Origin: M0103 sp040386155
GTDB taxonomy: Bacteria; Bacteroidota; Bacteroidia; Flavobacteriales_D; Crocinitomicaceae
NCBI GenBank assembly: GCA_040386155.1
Contig: JAZKFZ010000003.1
Span: forward strand, 806,001 to 870,000
DNA length: 64,000 bases
Reading direction: 5' to 3'
The translations under genes were made by a program, and so were the position numbers. The notes under the pieces are model-generated. The model was given only the letters and a program-made list of their open reading frames with translations. It searched no databases and was not told where the DNA came from. Below are positions 43,198 to 52,976 of this stretch, piece after piece. The first letter of the stretch is position 1; the number at the start of each line of letters is the position of its first letter.

Positions 43198-45588
43198 TTA
43201 AAAACGGTAATTGACAGACAATCTGAAATTTCTAGGTGCTTCTGTTTGCCAGCTATATACAGGTGCTGACCAATATGGTGCATACGAACCACTGTATAAG
43301 TAGCTATTCGCTAAATTGAATACATTTGCGCTAACACGTAATTTATCACCTTCCCAGAAAATGCCCGCATCAAATTTGTAATAATTAGCAAGGTTTTGAT
43401 TAGGGTCAGGCGACTCTGTCCAGAATGTAGCACGATCTGCCAATAATGTGAAGCCCGCTGAAAATCCAAGACCTTTCAGTACACCACTAGATATTTTGTA
43501 ATTCAACCAAGTATTTGCTGTGTGCTTTGCAAATCCAGGTACAACATCACCTACCTCAATAAAAGTAACTCCATCAGCTACTCGTGTTACTTTCGAATCG
43601 TTGTAGGCATAGTTAGCTATTAAAGTTAAGCCTTTCGTTATCGTTCCACGAACATCTAGTTCAAATCCCATTGTTGCTTTCTGACCAAGTTCGATACTTA
43701 AACCAGAAGCAGGTGGACTGAAAGGATCTGCCGTTAACTCATTGTTTTTAGTGATATAAAATAGTGCTGCCGTCGTGTTCCATTTTCCATCAAACCAATC
43801 CTTTTTGAAACCAAGTTCCATACTATTTCCTGTTAAAGGCTGTACTTTTTGGTTGTTGGCTAATTGGCCTGATTGCGGCATAAATGATTGATCATACAAT
43901 GCGTAAACCGCCATGTTTTTAGAGATTGAATAACTCAAACCAGCCCGCGGCGTAAAATGACTTGCACTATCTGCGCCATAATAAGCTTGAGATAAGAAGG
44001 TGTATCGACCAGCAACTGTTAAGCGCAATTTATTGTCAAAAAATGATAAAACATCTTGTAAATAAATAGATGCATATTCTTGATTTTGAAAGGAACCAGC
44101 TGCATACGCTCGTTCTTCAATCGATTTTGAACGATCAAAAACAGGATATCCATTCACTGGCGCACCAAGATGAGGATTCGAAGGATCGAAAAGAGCACCC
44201 AATGAATCTAAATCCCAACTTTGATTCCAATCTGCCAAGTAATTCTTTTTTGACATATCAATTCCAGCTAAAACTTGATGTTCAATGATGCCTGTTTTGA
44301 ATTTACCATTCAAAAATACTTGCCCCATTACCATCGTACTTTTGGCATCCCAAAGACCAATATTCCGAATCATTTTTCCTGTTGAATCGATGTGAGACGG
44401 CCACATAGAATAACCTTCTTGATTGTACAAGAAATAACTCGTTTGAGCCGTTAACGCCCAATTTTTGTTGAATTTATGGTGTAGATTTAAGAAAAAACTA
44501 TGATCATTGATTTTAGTACCAGGTGTGCCAGCAGGCAAAGAAGCAAAATCAACCGGCAGAGAAGCAAATCCATTTGGAGAGAACACATAATAAGATCCTA
44601 CGTTACTCATGTTTGCTCGTTGGTAAGTGTACTCGAAGGTTAATTTAGTATCCTCATTCAATTGGTATGAAATTACAGGAGCAATTACGTAACGATCATT
44701 GTATTCATTAGCACGATGCGAATTTTTGTGTTGCGCTGCCAAATTTAATCGATACAACAATTTTCCATTTTTTGAAAGTTTACCATCTAAATCCACTGTA
44801 GTGCGATACATGTTAAAACTTCCGTAAGTAAAAGAAACTTCTCCTTTGTTATAACCACTTGGCTTCTTTGTTACCACGTTGTATAGTCCACTCGGGTCGC
44901 CACTCGAAAGCATAAATCCAGCTGGACCTTTCACGAATTCGATACGATCTACGAAGCTCATGTCTTCCGTAAGAGGACCCCAATATGAATTAACGACATT
45001 AAAGCCATTGCGGAAAGCTTGAATCTGAGAGCCACGTGCACTGATGTTCGTGTACATATCGCCCCAATGCTCATTACGTACCAAGCCACTTACATTTCGA
45101 GTTAAACCGTCACTCATGCTAATAACTTGTTGATCTTTCAAAACATCAGCTGTGACTACTTGAATGTTTTGCGGTATCTCTAGCAATGGCGCATCAATTC
45201 GAAGTGAATTAGACGTATTTCCTGGATTGTAATTTTTACTTGAAGAAACTACTATTTCCTTTAATGTAGTTGAATTCTCATAAAGTATGATGGTTGCAAC
45301 TTCTAACACTTCATTTGATTTTACAAGCACCTGTTGTTCTTTCGATTCTAAACCAACTAAAGTTGCTTTTAATGTATAAACTCCAGCATCAACATTCTTT
45401 ATTTCAAAGAACCCATTTTTATCAACCACCGCACCTTTTGACGTTCCATTTAAACTGACCTTTACGAACTCGGCTGCTTGTCCATCTGATGTAAGGACAG
45501 TGCCTTTAATACTCCCCACTTGTGCGAGTGCAAAATTTCCAAAAAGAAATAATGCTACTACAAGTGTTTTTTTTAAGTTAACTAACAT
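43198..45588 (-). CDS. TonB-dependent siderophore receptor
   Basis: 796-residue outer-membrane receptor. Signal peptide MLVNLKKTLVVALFLFGNFALA; an N-terminal carboxypeptidase-regulatory-like domain (GSIKGTVLTSDGQAAEFVKVSL, about 24-105); a plug (IPQNIQVVTADVLKDQQVISM, DRIEFVKGPAGFMLSSGDPSG) and a C-terminal barrel ending RLSVNYRF. It is the FhuA/FoxA hydroxamate type (the SGDPSG plug block). Coupled to the PepSY protein. No Fur-box was identified. Confidence 0.9.
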   Translation of the reverse strand: MLVNLKKTLVVALFLFGNFALAQVGSIKGTVLTSDGQAAEFVKVSLNGTSKGAVVDKNGFFEIKNVDAGVYTLKATLVGLESKEQQVLVKSNEVLEVATIILYENSTTLKEIVVSSSKNYNPGNTSNSLRIDAPLLEIPQNIQVVTADVLKDQQVISMSDGLTRNVSGLVRNEHWGDMYTNISARGSQIQAFRNGFNVVNSYWGPLTEDMSFVDRIEFVKGPAGFMLSSGDPSGLYNVVTKKPSGYNKGEVSFTYGSFNMYRTTVDLDGKLSKNGKLLYRLNLAAQHKNSHRANEYNDRYVIAPVISYQLNEDTKLTFEYTYQRANMSNVGSYYVFSPNGFASLPVDFASLPAGTPGTKINDHSFFLNLHHKFNKNWALTAQTSYFLYNQEGYSMWPSHIDSTGKMIRNIGLWDAKSTMVMGQVFLNGKFKTGIIEHQVLAGIDMSKKNYLADWNQSWDLDSLGALFDPSNPHLGAPVNGYPVFDRSKSIEERAYAAGSFQNQEYASIYLQDVLSFFDNKLRLTVAGRYTFLSQAYYGADSASHFTPRAGLSYSISKNMAVYALYDQSFMPQSGQLANNQKVQPLTGNSMELGFKKDWFDGKWNTTAALFYITKNNELTADPFSPPASGLSIELGQKATMGFELDVRGTITKGLTLIANYAYNDSKVTRVADGVTFIEVGDVVPGFAKHTANTWLNYKISSGVLKGLGFSAGFTLLADRATFWTESPDPNQNLANYYKFDAGIFWEGDKLRVSANVFNLANSYLYSGSYAPYWSAPVYSWQTEAPRNFRLSVNYRF

Positions 45589-45712
45589 GCTATATATTTT
45601 TAATGATTACTGAATTAATAGATGGGGCAAAACTATTATTTAGAATCAATCTAAACTATACCCTAAAAAAGGTATTTTAACGATTATTTTCTCCAGCGCT
45701 TCTAGAAATTGA

Positions 45713-47002
45713 ATGGCGATTAATATTTCATTAATTTTATACGTGCAAAAAAACGATCCTTATCTTGCGTTAAAAAATAAAGAGTTTAGATGGCTTATGC
45801 TGGTTCGACTCTTTCTTGTATTCGCCTGGTCAATGCAGTTCGTCATCATTGAATGGCAAGTTTACACCATGACCAAAGATCCTTTTTCCTTGGGTTTCAT
45901 TGGTTTAATGGAAATAATTCCCGCCTTATCAATTGCGCTTTTTGCGGGACATATTGTGGATCAATCTGAGAAAAAAGGTCTACTTCTAAAAGCAATTTTA
46001 GCGTTTAGCACCATCAGTTTATTGCTCTTTGTACTCACCCTACCGCAACTACAAGCCTCCATTGGTAAAAACCAATTGCTTTACTCTATTTATGCATTGG
46101 TCTTTTTGGGTGGTTGTATCCGCCCCTTTCTCGGTCCAAGTATTTTTGCCCTTGTTTCGTTGATTGTACCAAAGTCAGCTTATTCAAATGCTGCCACTTG
46201 GAGCAGTACCCTCTGGCAAATTGGTTCAGTTGGCGGTCCAGCAATCGGTGGATACGCTATCTTTCTAATTGGAGTTCATTGGTCGCTCTGTATGGTTTTC
46301 GGATTCACTGTAGTAGCTGTTATTGCACTCCTTCAAATTGAGAAAAAACCAATCTTAAACAAAAAAATTGGAGAACCTATCTTCCAAAGTTTAAAGGAAG
46401 GACTTGCATTTGTATTTAGAACGAAGGCAGTTTTTGGCGCCTTGTTGATGGACATGATTGCTGTACTTTTTGGTGGCGCTGTAGCCCTACTTCCCATTTT
46501 TGCGCAAGACATACTGCATGTTGGTTCAGAAGGATTTGGTGCCTTGCGTGCAGCTCCAGCAGTTGGCGCATTTTTGACTTTGATAACAACAGCCTACATT
46601 CCAATCACTAAGAATGCTGGACGTACACTTTTAATTGCCGTATTTATTTTCGGTGCGAGCATCATCGTATTTGGCCTATCGACCTCATTTTGGCTATCGC
46701 TCTTTGCCTTGTTCTTAAGCGGCATTGCAGATGGAGTTTCGGTAGTCATTCGCGGAACGATTCTACAACTCAAAACCCCCGATGAAATGAAAGGTCGTGT
46801 GGCATCTGTTAACTCGATGTTTGTAGGCTCCTCCAATGAGCTAGGCGCCTTTGAAAGTGGTGTAGCAGCAAAGTTGATGGGAATTGTTCCATCCGTCGTT
46901 TTTGGTGGAATTATGACCATCTTAACGGTGGGTACCACTGCGGTGGTTTCTCCGACGTTTCGGAAGTTGGATTTGGGGGAAGAGGAAAAAAATCAGCGTT
47001 GA
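45713..47002 (+). CDS. MFS exporter (EntS-like)
   Basis: 429 residues, about 12 membrane helices. MTKDPFSLGFIGLMEIIPALSIALFAGHIVDQSEKKG has the loop 2-3 motif (G-x-x-D-x-x-x-x-K) of the EntS / MFS_3 family, including enterobactin exporters. It lies opposite the receptor gene, divergent, which suggests siderophore export. The ATG at 45713 is used; a GTG at 45743 would give a more usual N-terminus (VQKNDPYLALKNKEFR). Confidence 0.8.
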   Translation: MAINISLILYVQKNDPYLALKNKEFRWLMLVRLFLVFAWSMQFVIIEWQVYTMTKDPFSLGFIGLMEIIPALSIALFAGHIVDQSEKKGLLLKAILAFSTISLLLFVLTLPQLQASIGKNQLLYSIYALVFLGGCIRPFLGPSIFALVSLIVPKSAYSNAATWSSTLWQIGSVGGPAIGGYAIFLIGVHWSLCMVFGFTVVAVIALLQIEKKPILNKKIGEPIFQSLKEGLAFVFRTKAVFGALLMDMIAVLFGGAVALLPIFAQDILHVGSEGFGALRAAPAVGAFLTLITTAYIPITKNAGRTLLIAVFIFGASIIVFGLSTSFWLSLFALFLSGIADGVSVVIRGTILQLKTPDEMKGRVASVNSMFVGSSNELGAFESGVAAKLMGIVPSVVFGGIMTILTVGTTAVVSPTFRKLDLGEEEKNQR

Positions 47003-47040
47003 TATGGTGTATTCTTATGGTACTGGCGCAAATTAGCTAA

Positions 47041-47060
47041 ATTGCGTCGGCTGACGCAAT
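47041..47060 (+). other. Perfect hairpin after the MFS gene
   Basis: ATTGCGTC (47041-47048), GGCT loop, GACGCAAT (47053-47060). It has no T-run, so it is not a classical terminator. A related palindrome CGCAAATTAGCTAAATTGCG overlaps it at 47028-47047. Confidence 0.5.
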
Positions 47061-47294
47061 ATTACGTCACGTTTTCACTAGTAACAGCAAGGCTTTCAAT
47101 GTAATATTGTCTATTTTTTTTACTATGGAAATCCACATCAGTTATCTAAAAAAACTCTTACTTTTGTTGATTGCAATTGTTGTCGCTGATCGTCCTAAAA
47201 TGCAAATTGCAAGCGAATCACAAGCTAATTGATGCACTCAAAAAAATTCCAAAAGTTGTCCCTTATCGTCCTAAAAATACAAATTTTCAATTAC

Positions 47295-47702
47295 CTACTC
47301 AAAATCAACCTTCCTCAACTTCTTTATTTCTGCATTTCGCTTTTTTGCAAGTAAACGTCGCTCTTTAGTTGCTTTGGAAATTTTAGTAGGTTTTCGTTTT
47401 TTAGGAATCACAAAACAAGAATCAATCAACTCGTGAAATTTTGCAAGAGCTGCAATTTTATTCCTAAATTGACTTCGCTCAGTCTGACAAATAACCTGTA
47501 AAATTCCTTCTAGGGTAATTCTTGAAGAAAGTTTATTGGTAATAATTTGTCTTTGTGCGTCAGTCAATATTTTTGAATTGACAACATCAAAATCAAGCTC
47601 CACCTTTGTTGAAACTTTATTCACATGCTGACCTCCACTACCTCCACTTCGAGAAGTTTTATAGGTAATTTCAGTCTCCAATGCATGTTTCAAGGGTTTC
47701 AT
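47295..47702 (-). CDS. arfB: Alternative ribosome-rescue factor ArfB (YaeJ)
   Basis: 135-residue peptidyl-tRNA hydrolase that releases peptides from stalled ribosomes lacking a stop codon. The catalytic GGQ is in SRSGGSGGQHVNKVSTKVEL (about 18-37), and the basic tail (KRKPTKISKATKERRLLAKKRNAEIKK, split) that enters the mRNA channel is complete. Full length. Monocistronic, on the opposite strand from the MFS gene. Confidence 0.92.
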   Translation of the reverse strand: MKPLKHALETEITYKTSRSGGSGGQHVNKVSTKVELDFDVVNSKILTDAQRQIITNKLSSRITLEGILQVICQTERSQFRNKIAALAKFHELIDSCFVIPKKRKPTKISKATKERRLLAKKRNAEIKKLRKVDFE

Positions 47703-47783
47703 AGGATAAAGGTAGGCGATTTTTGCGGGAAAAGAATAATACTCCTAGAGTGTTTTCTACTTAGATATAAAAGATAGTTAGTT

Positions 47784-47890
47784 CCTCCTCCTAACCCACT
47801 CCAAAGAAGGCATGGTTTCTTACTCCGAAGTAAGGGTTATTTGCCGAAGTGGATTCCGTCTCCCCCTTTGGAGGGGGACTAAGGGGGAGG
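47784..47890 (+). repeat. MITE-like inverted-repeat element
   Basis: Left arm CCTCCTCCTAACCCACTCCAAAG (47784-47806, given in parts: CCTCCTCCTAA then CCCACTCCAAAG) and right arm CTTTGGAGGGGG-ACTAAGGGGGAGG (47866-47890) are imperfect reverse complements. An inner CTTACT-CCGA-AGTAAG hairpin lies between. No coding sequence. Confidence 0.6.
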
Positions 47891-47900
47891 AAAAGTTAGA

Positions 47901-47931
47901 CATAAAAAAAGTCAACCCTAAGGTTGACTTT
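47901..47931 (-). terminator. Terminator of the nuo operon
   Basis: 10-bp stem AAAGTCAACC (47908-47917) with GGTTGACTTT (47922-47931), loop CTAA; minus-strand continuation TTTTATG. It lies 31 bp after the nuoN stop. Confidence 0.87.
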
Positions 47932-47961
47932 CCAAAATATCAAATTAGTGTTCCCTTATTC

Positions 47962-49332
47962 TTACAAGCCCAAGCACCCCGTAATATTCGGGTACAATCC
48001 TAAAGCAAGATTCAAGAGCAAAGCCACCACAGCCACTGCATAAATCATGAACGGCTTGCCTGTGCGTTCCTCGTTTGATTCGTTCGTGAACATCGCAATG
48101 ATTAGCTTGAAATAATAGCCTACACTGATGATGGAATTTACAACCGCGACAATCACAAGCGCAATATAACCGCCAGTAAACGATTGGTTGAATAACATCA
48201 ATTTCGCGAAGAAGCCTGCAAAGACAGGAATACCAGCCATTGAAAATAAAGCACATGTCAAAATCACTGCCAACAAGGGATGTGTTTTCCCTAATCCATT
48301 GAAAAGAGCTAGGTCTTCATGTCCCTTGTCTCTTGCTACATAAATGATTACCGCGAATGCTGCAATACCTGCCGTGGCATACGCCGCAGCGTAATAGAAT
48401 AAGCTTGAGGCAGCTGTTTCCGTGTTCAAGAAAGCCATCAACATAAATCCAGCATGCGAAATACCAGAGAACGCCAACATTCTTTTTACGTTCGCTTGTT
48501 TCAATGCCATGATATTTCCAATGGTCATAGACAACATCGCAACGCCAACAATAATGCAAATCGTTACAAGCGGTAAATCGTACGACAAAGCCGACCAAAT
48601 TTTAAAGAAAGCAGCAATTGCTGTTACTTTAGCAAGGGTGCTCATCAAAGCAGTCGTTAAGGCAGGTGAACCTTCATACACGTCAGGTGCCCAAAAATGG
48701 AAAGGTGCTGCAGCAATTTTAAAGAGCATACCGATGGCAATCATCACCACTCCAATGTTCAACCATTCTTCGGCTTCTCCACTTTGAACGATTGCAGTGA
48801 TTGTTTCCAAATCAAAAGATCCTGTAGCCCCATAAATCAAGGTAATTCCAAACAATAAAATGCCCGAAGCAAAAGCTCCCAGCAAGAAATATTTCATTCC
48901 CGCTTCATTGCTACGTAGATTCAAACGTTCACTGGCAGCTAACACGTACAAAGCAATCGACAAGATCTCAATTCCAAGGAAGAACATCGCGAAATTCCCA
49001 AATGTAACCATGGCAATACAGCCCGATAAAAGGAACAGTTTAATGGAGACAAAATCGGATATTTTTGTGCGGTGATTGCGGTAAAACTCATGACTAAGGC
49101 CCAAAAGGAGAATCGTTAAACTCACCAAAAGAATAGAAAAAGCAGATCCAAAAGAATCCTTAACGATCATATTATTGAAGGTGTCTTCCGTCTTACCCAT
49201 TTGACAGCAGATCATTCCAAGCACACCAAACAATCCTAAGATCGAAAGCGGAATAATGACCTTTCGTAAATTGATGATTTCCAAAACAAGGACTAAAACC
49301 CCTAAACCAGCTATTGCAATTAATACATTCAT
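47962..49332 (-). CDS. nuoN: NADH:quinone oxidoreductase subunit N
   Basis: 456 residues, Mrp-antiporter-type membrane subunit of complex I, about 13-14 helices. Conserved Lys in helices (MAIGMLFKIAAAPFHFWAPDVYEG, and MALKQANVKRMLAFSGISHAG) and the broken helix region are present. Proton-pumping P-module. Last gene of the operon; 5 bp after nuoM. Confidence 0.95.
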   Translation of the reverse strand: MNVLIAIAGLGVLVLVLEIINLRKVIIPLSILGLFGVLGMICCQMGKTEDTFNNMIVKDSFGSAFSILLVSLTILLLGLSHEFYRNHRTKISDFVSIKLFLLSGCIAMVTFGNFAMFFLGIEILSIALYVLAASERLNLRSNEAGMKYFLLGAFASGILLFGITLIYGATGSFDLETITAIVQSGEAEEWLNIGVVMIAIGMLFKIAAAPFHFWAPDVYEGSPALTTALMSTLAKVTAIAAFFKIWSALSYDLPLVTICIIVGVAMLSMTIGNIMALKQANVKRMLAFSGISHAGFMLMAFLNTETAASSLFYYAAAYATAGIAAFAVIIYVARDKGHEDLALFNGLGKTHPLLAVILTCALFSMAGIPVFAGFFAKLMLFNQSFTGGYIALVIVAVVNSIISVGYYFKLIIAMFTNESNEERTGKPFMIYAVAVVALLLNLALGLYPNITGCLGL

Positions 49333-49337
49333 TTGAA

Positions 49338-50765
49338 TTAATTAATGTGTGTTAAAATATTTTGAATTGACGGCGTAATGAAATCCGTGATGCATTTTGC
49401 GTGTAGTCCAAAGAAGAAAATTGCGCCAGCGATAATCCCTAACAAAACACCTTCGTGCATTGTAATATCTGCAAACGGCTTAGCGTTTGTTTCTCCCAAC
49501 ATCACATTCTGGAACATCTTTAACATGTAGTAAGCTCCAAGAATGATCGTTAATCCGCCCAATACGGCATAAATAATGTCGATTTGCGATAAACTGTATA
49601 GAACAGTAAATTCTCCAACGAAATTAAAGGTCAATGGTAAACCAACCGATGCCAATACCAAAATCATAAACAATGAAGTGAATTTTGGCGCTTGTTGACG
49701 AATACCACCCATTTCATCAATTTTTCTTGTTTCAAAACGACGGTGAATCACCTCCGCAGCGAAGAACAATCCAACTACTACCAAACCATGCGCTAGCATT
49801 TGTAAAACTGCACCTTGAATTCCATCAAATGTTAAGGAGTACACTCCTGCCGCAATCAATCCAACGTGAGCAAGTGAGGAATAGGCTAACAATTTCTTCA
49901 AGTCCTTTTGACGTATTGCCACTATTGAACCATAGATGACACCTGCTATTCCCAAATACAATAAAAATGGCATCCATTCTTTTGAAGCATCTGGTGCTAT
50001 CGGCAATTGCCATCTAATGACACTATAGAGTCCCATTTTCAGCATGATTCCCGATAATAGCATCGTTCCAACAGTTGGCGCTTTTTGATACACATTTGCT
50101 TGCCATGTATGAAAAGGAATCAATGGTATCTTAATCGCGTAGGCTAAGAAGAATGCTGCAAAAATCCAACATTGCTCCTCACCTGTTAAATCAAGTGCAT
50201 AAAGATCTGCAATTAACAAGCTCCCTGCTTTTGAATACAAGTAAATGAACGCTGCCAACATGAAAAGTGATCCAGCAAAGGTATAAATGAAGAATTTAAT
50301 CACTGCTTTCTTGCGTTCTTCCAAATCTCCATTCCCCCATAACAAGGCAATGAAGTAGATTGGAATTAAGGAAAGTTCCCAGAAAATGTAGTACAAAATT
50401 CCATCTGCAGCAAGGAAGGTTCCCGACATAGCAAAAGCCATCAACAAAATCAATGCGAAAAATGCCTTCGCGTTCTTAACTTGCTTTCCAAATGTGGAAT
50501 AAATAATCAAAGGAATCAAAGCGGTTGTCAATAATAACATTGCTACTGCTAAACCATCAATTTTTAAAGCGAAATGTATGGAAGGACTTTCGATCCAGCT
50601 CCAAATTAAATTTCTTTCTTCAGTAAGACAATGTCCCAAGCATACTGTAAATCCAAATGCAACAAGCGAAAATAACAAGGCTACTTTTGATGCCCACTTA
50701 TCTCCCACAGTATAAGTTAGCATTGCGCCAACTAATAAAATCCCTAAAATGTAAATTGCGTCCAT
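49338..50765 (-). CDS. nuoM: NADH:quinone oxidoreductase subunit M
   Basis: 475 residues, second antiporter-like subunit of complex I. Conserved FWELSLIPIYFIALLWG (Glu in helix), AYAIKIPLIPFHTWQANVYQKAP and KDLKKLLAYSSLAHVGLIAAG segments, which carry the Glu/Lys charge-transfer residues. 7 bp after nuoL. Confidence 0.96.
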   Translation of the reverse strand: MDAIYILGILLVGAMLTYTVGDKWASKVALLFSLVAFGFTVCLGHCLTEERNLIWSWIESPSIHFALKIDGLAVAMLLLTTALIPLIIYSTFGKQVKNAKAFFALILLMAFAMSGTFLAADGILYYIFWELSLIPIYFIALLWGNGDLEERKKAVIKFFIYTFAGSLFMLAAFIYLYSKAGSLLIADLYALDLTGEEQCWIFAAFFLAYAIKIPLIPFHTWQANVYQKAPTVGTMLLSGIMLKMGLYSVIRWQLPIAPDASKEWMPFLLYLGIAGVIYGSIVAIRQKDLKKLLAYSSLAHVGLIAAGVYSLTFDGIQGAVLQMLAHGLVVVGLFFAAEVIHRRFETRKIDEMGGIRQQAPKFTSLFMILVLASVGLPLTFNFVGEFTVLYSLSQIDIIYAVLGGLTIILGAYYMLKMFQNVMLGETNAKPFADITMHEGVLLGIIAGAIFFFGLHAKCITDFITPSIQNILTHIN

Positions 50766-50772
50766 TTCTAAT

Positions 50773-52650
50773 TTATTTTGCGATAAACATTAATGCCAAA
50801 ATGGTACAAATTCCAATGACAAATGCAAAAAGATAAAGTCCAATACTTCCGTTTTGCAACTTACGACCTATAGTTCCAAGTCCGCCAGTTAATGAGGCGA
50901 AGCCGAAAACAATGCTCGATAATAAAACCTCTATTTTATCTCTGAAAAATTTCGAAAGAACGTTCACAGGTTTTACAATTGTTGCATCGTACATTTCATC
51001 AACATAGTATTTGTTGTAGACCAACTTCGCAACACCTTGCATTTGATCATCTTCAACAGGTACAGTGTTCTTTTGTTTGAATTTCATATACGCCAAGACG
51101 ATTCCAATCAATCCACCAACAACGGCAACAGCCATTAAGATGTACTCTGTCGTTCCTAAATGATGTGCATGCTGAGGACCGTCGTGTAATAAAGGAGCTA
51201 AGTAGGCATTCAACCAACTTTTTCCTGGAAAGGCGATCAATCCACCGACTGTTGCTAAAATCGCCAAAATAATCAATGGGAATGTGATCAAGGCAGGACT
51301 TTCATGTAAATGGTGTTTTTGTTCATCCGTTCCTCTAAATTTATTGAAAAACGTTAGGTACAACAATCTAAACATGTAAAACGCCGTCATGATCGACGCC
51401 AACGAGCCAATTACCCAAAGTGCAGTGTTGTTGTGGAAAGCTGTCATCAAGATTTCATCTTTGGAGAAGAATCCTGAGAATGGAGGAATACCCGAAATTG
51501 CCAAGGAAGAAATTAAGAAAGTAATGTAAGTAATTTTCATCACATTTTTCAATCCACCCATTCTGCGCATATCTTGTTCTCCATGCATTGCGTGAATAAC
51601 AGATCCGGAACCAAGGAAAAGACATGCTTTAAAAAATGCATGTGTGATAACGTGGAAGACTGCAATTTCGTAGGCTCCAAATCCTAAAGCTAAAAACATC
51701 AAACCTAATTGTGAAACTGTTGAATAGGCCAATACTTTTTTAATGTCGTTTTGAAACAAGCCAATTGTGGCGGCAACTAATGAAGTAACTCCACCGACAA
51801 TTGCGATGATATTTTGCACTTCTGGAGCTAAATCAAACAAGAAATGCAAGCGTGTAATCATAAAAATTCCAGCAGTTACCATCGTTGCTGCGTGAATAAG
51901 TGCAGAAACAGGTGTTGGACCTGCCATTGCATCTGGCAACCACGTGTACAAAGGAATTTGAGCCGATTTACCACACGCACCAATGAATAAACAAATTGCT
52001 GCAATCGAAATCCAATAGGATCCTTCTCCACCTTCCATCGCTGTTTTCAATCCTTCAAAATCGACCGTTGAATACAATGCGCCAAGGATGAAAATACCAA
52101 TCAACAAGCCAAGGTCTCCGATTCTATTCATGATAAAGGCTTTCTTCGCAGCATCGTTGTAGGCTTGATTTTTATGCCAAAACCCAATTAAAAGGTATGA
52201 ACACAATCCGACACCTTCCCATCCGATAAACATAATCAGCAAATTACTTCCTGTTACCAGCGTAATCATGAAGAAAATGAACAAATTAAGGTAGGCAAAA
52301 AACTTATGAAAATTTTCGTCGCCATGCATGTAACTGATCGAATACATGTGAATCAATGTCCCGATTCCAGTAACAAACATCAACCAAAGCACAGAAAGCT
52401 CATCGAATTGGAAAGAAAAGGCGATAGTAAATCGCTCAGTACCTATCCAATCAAACAACTTCACCGTCATTGCTTGGTGATTGCTATTCAAATCAAGGAA
52501 TAAAATGATTGTTCCAATAAACGAAATAAGAATTGCTAAGGTACCGATGGAACCCGACAATTTTTCGTTTACTTTTTTACCAACAAATATGTTGATTAAG
52601 AACCCAATTAAGGGAGCTATAATGAGGATTAAAGCCAATGTCTGATTCAT
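50773..52650 (-). CDS. nuoL: NADH:quinone oxidoreductase subunit L
   Basis: 625 residues, distal antiporter-like subunit with the long lateral helix HL at the C-terminus. IGWEGVGLCSYLLIGFWHKN, SAQIPLYTWLPDAMAGPTPV and DIKKVLAYSTVSQLGLMF are diagnostic. The C-terminal ~170 residues follow the HL layout. 5 bp after nuoK. Confidence 0.96.
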   Translation of the reverse strand: MNQTLALILIIAPLIGFLINIFVGKKVNEKLSGSIGTLAILISFIGTIILFLDLNSNHQAMTVKLFDWIGTERFTIAFSFQFDELSVLWLMFVTGIGTLIHMYSISYMHGDENFHKFFAYLNLFIFFMITLVTGSNLLIMFIGWEGVGLCSYLLIGFWHKNQAYNDAAKKAFIMNRIGDLGLLIGIFILGALYSTVDFEGLKTAMEGGEGSYWISIAAICLFIGACGKSAQIPLYTWLPDAMAGPTPVSALIHAATMVTAGIFMITRLHFLFDLAPEVQNIIAIVGGVTSLVAATIGLFQNDIKKVLAYSTVSQLGLMFLALGFGAYEIAVFHVITHAFFKACLFLGSGSVIHAMHGEQDMRRMGGLKNVMKITYITFLISSLAISGIPPFSGFFSKDEILMTAFHNNTALWVIGSLASIMTAFYMFRLLYLTFFNKFRGTDEQKHHLHESPALITFPLIILAILATVGGLIAFPGKSWLNAYLAPLLHDGPQHAHHLGTTEYILMAVAVVGGLIGIVLAYMKFKQKNTVPVEDDQMQGVAKLVYNKYYVDEMYDATIVKPVNVLSKFFRDKIEVLLSSIVFGFASLTGGLGTIGRKLQNGSIGLYLFAFVIGICTILALMFIAK

Positions 52651-52655
52651 GCGAA

Positions 52656-52976
52656 TTAACCTTTAAGATTTTTAAGTTCATCGATATCGATGGAGCCCAC
52701 ATTTCGAAAAATGGATACCAAAATTGCCAATCCAACAGCTACTTCTGCTGCTGCCACCGCCATCGAAAAGAATACAAATACTTGTCCCTGCGCATCTTGA
52801 TGATAGGTCGAAAATGCCACCAACAAAAGGTTTACAGCATTCAACATGATTTCAATCGACATGAACATGATGATTGCATTTCTTCGGTACAAAACTCCAA
52901 AAATTCCGATACTGAACATCAGCGCCGACAAAAGGATATAGTTTTGAATTCCGATTATTTCTAGAACGTTTTCCAT
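52656..52976 (-). CDS. nuoK: NADH:quinone oxidoreductase subunit K
   Basis: 106 residues, three membrane helices with the conserved Glu pair in IEIMLNAVNLLLVA and the AAAEVAVGLAILV block (Glu). Its start overlaps the last base of nuoJ. Transmits protons between antiporter-like subunits. Confidence 0.95.
   Translation of the reverse strand: MENVLEIIGIQNYILLSALMFSIGIFGVLYRRNAIIMFMSIEIMLNAVNLLLVAFSTYHQDAQGQVFVFFSMAVAAAEVAVGLAILVSIFRNVGSIDIDELKNLKG

Noticed and set aside
43197..43292. Longer PepSY protein starting at 43292
   Set aside because: Those codons are the end of the receptor gene in another frame; the ATG at 43196 directly follows the receptor stop.
47171..47368. 65-codon open frame on the plus strand before arfB
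   Set aside because: It overlaps the antisense of arfB and has only low-complexity similarity to itself (repeated TCGTCCTAAAA).
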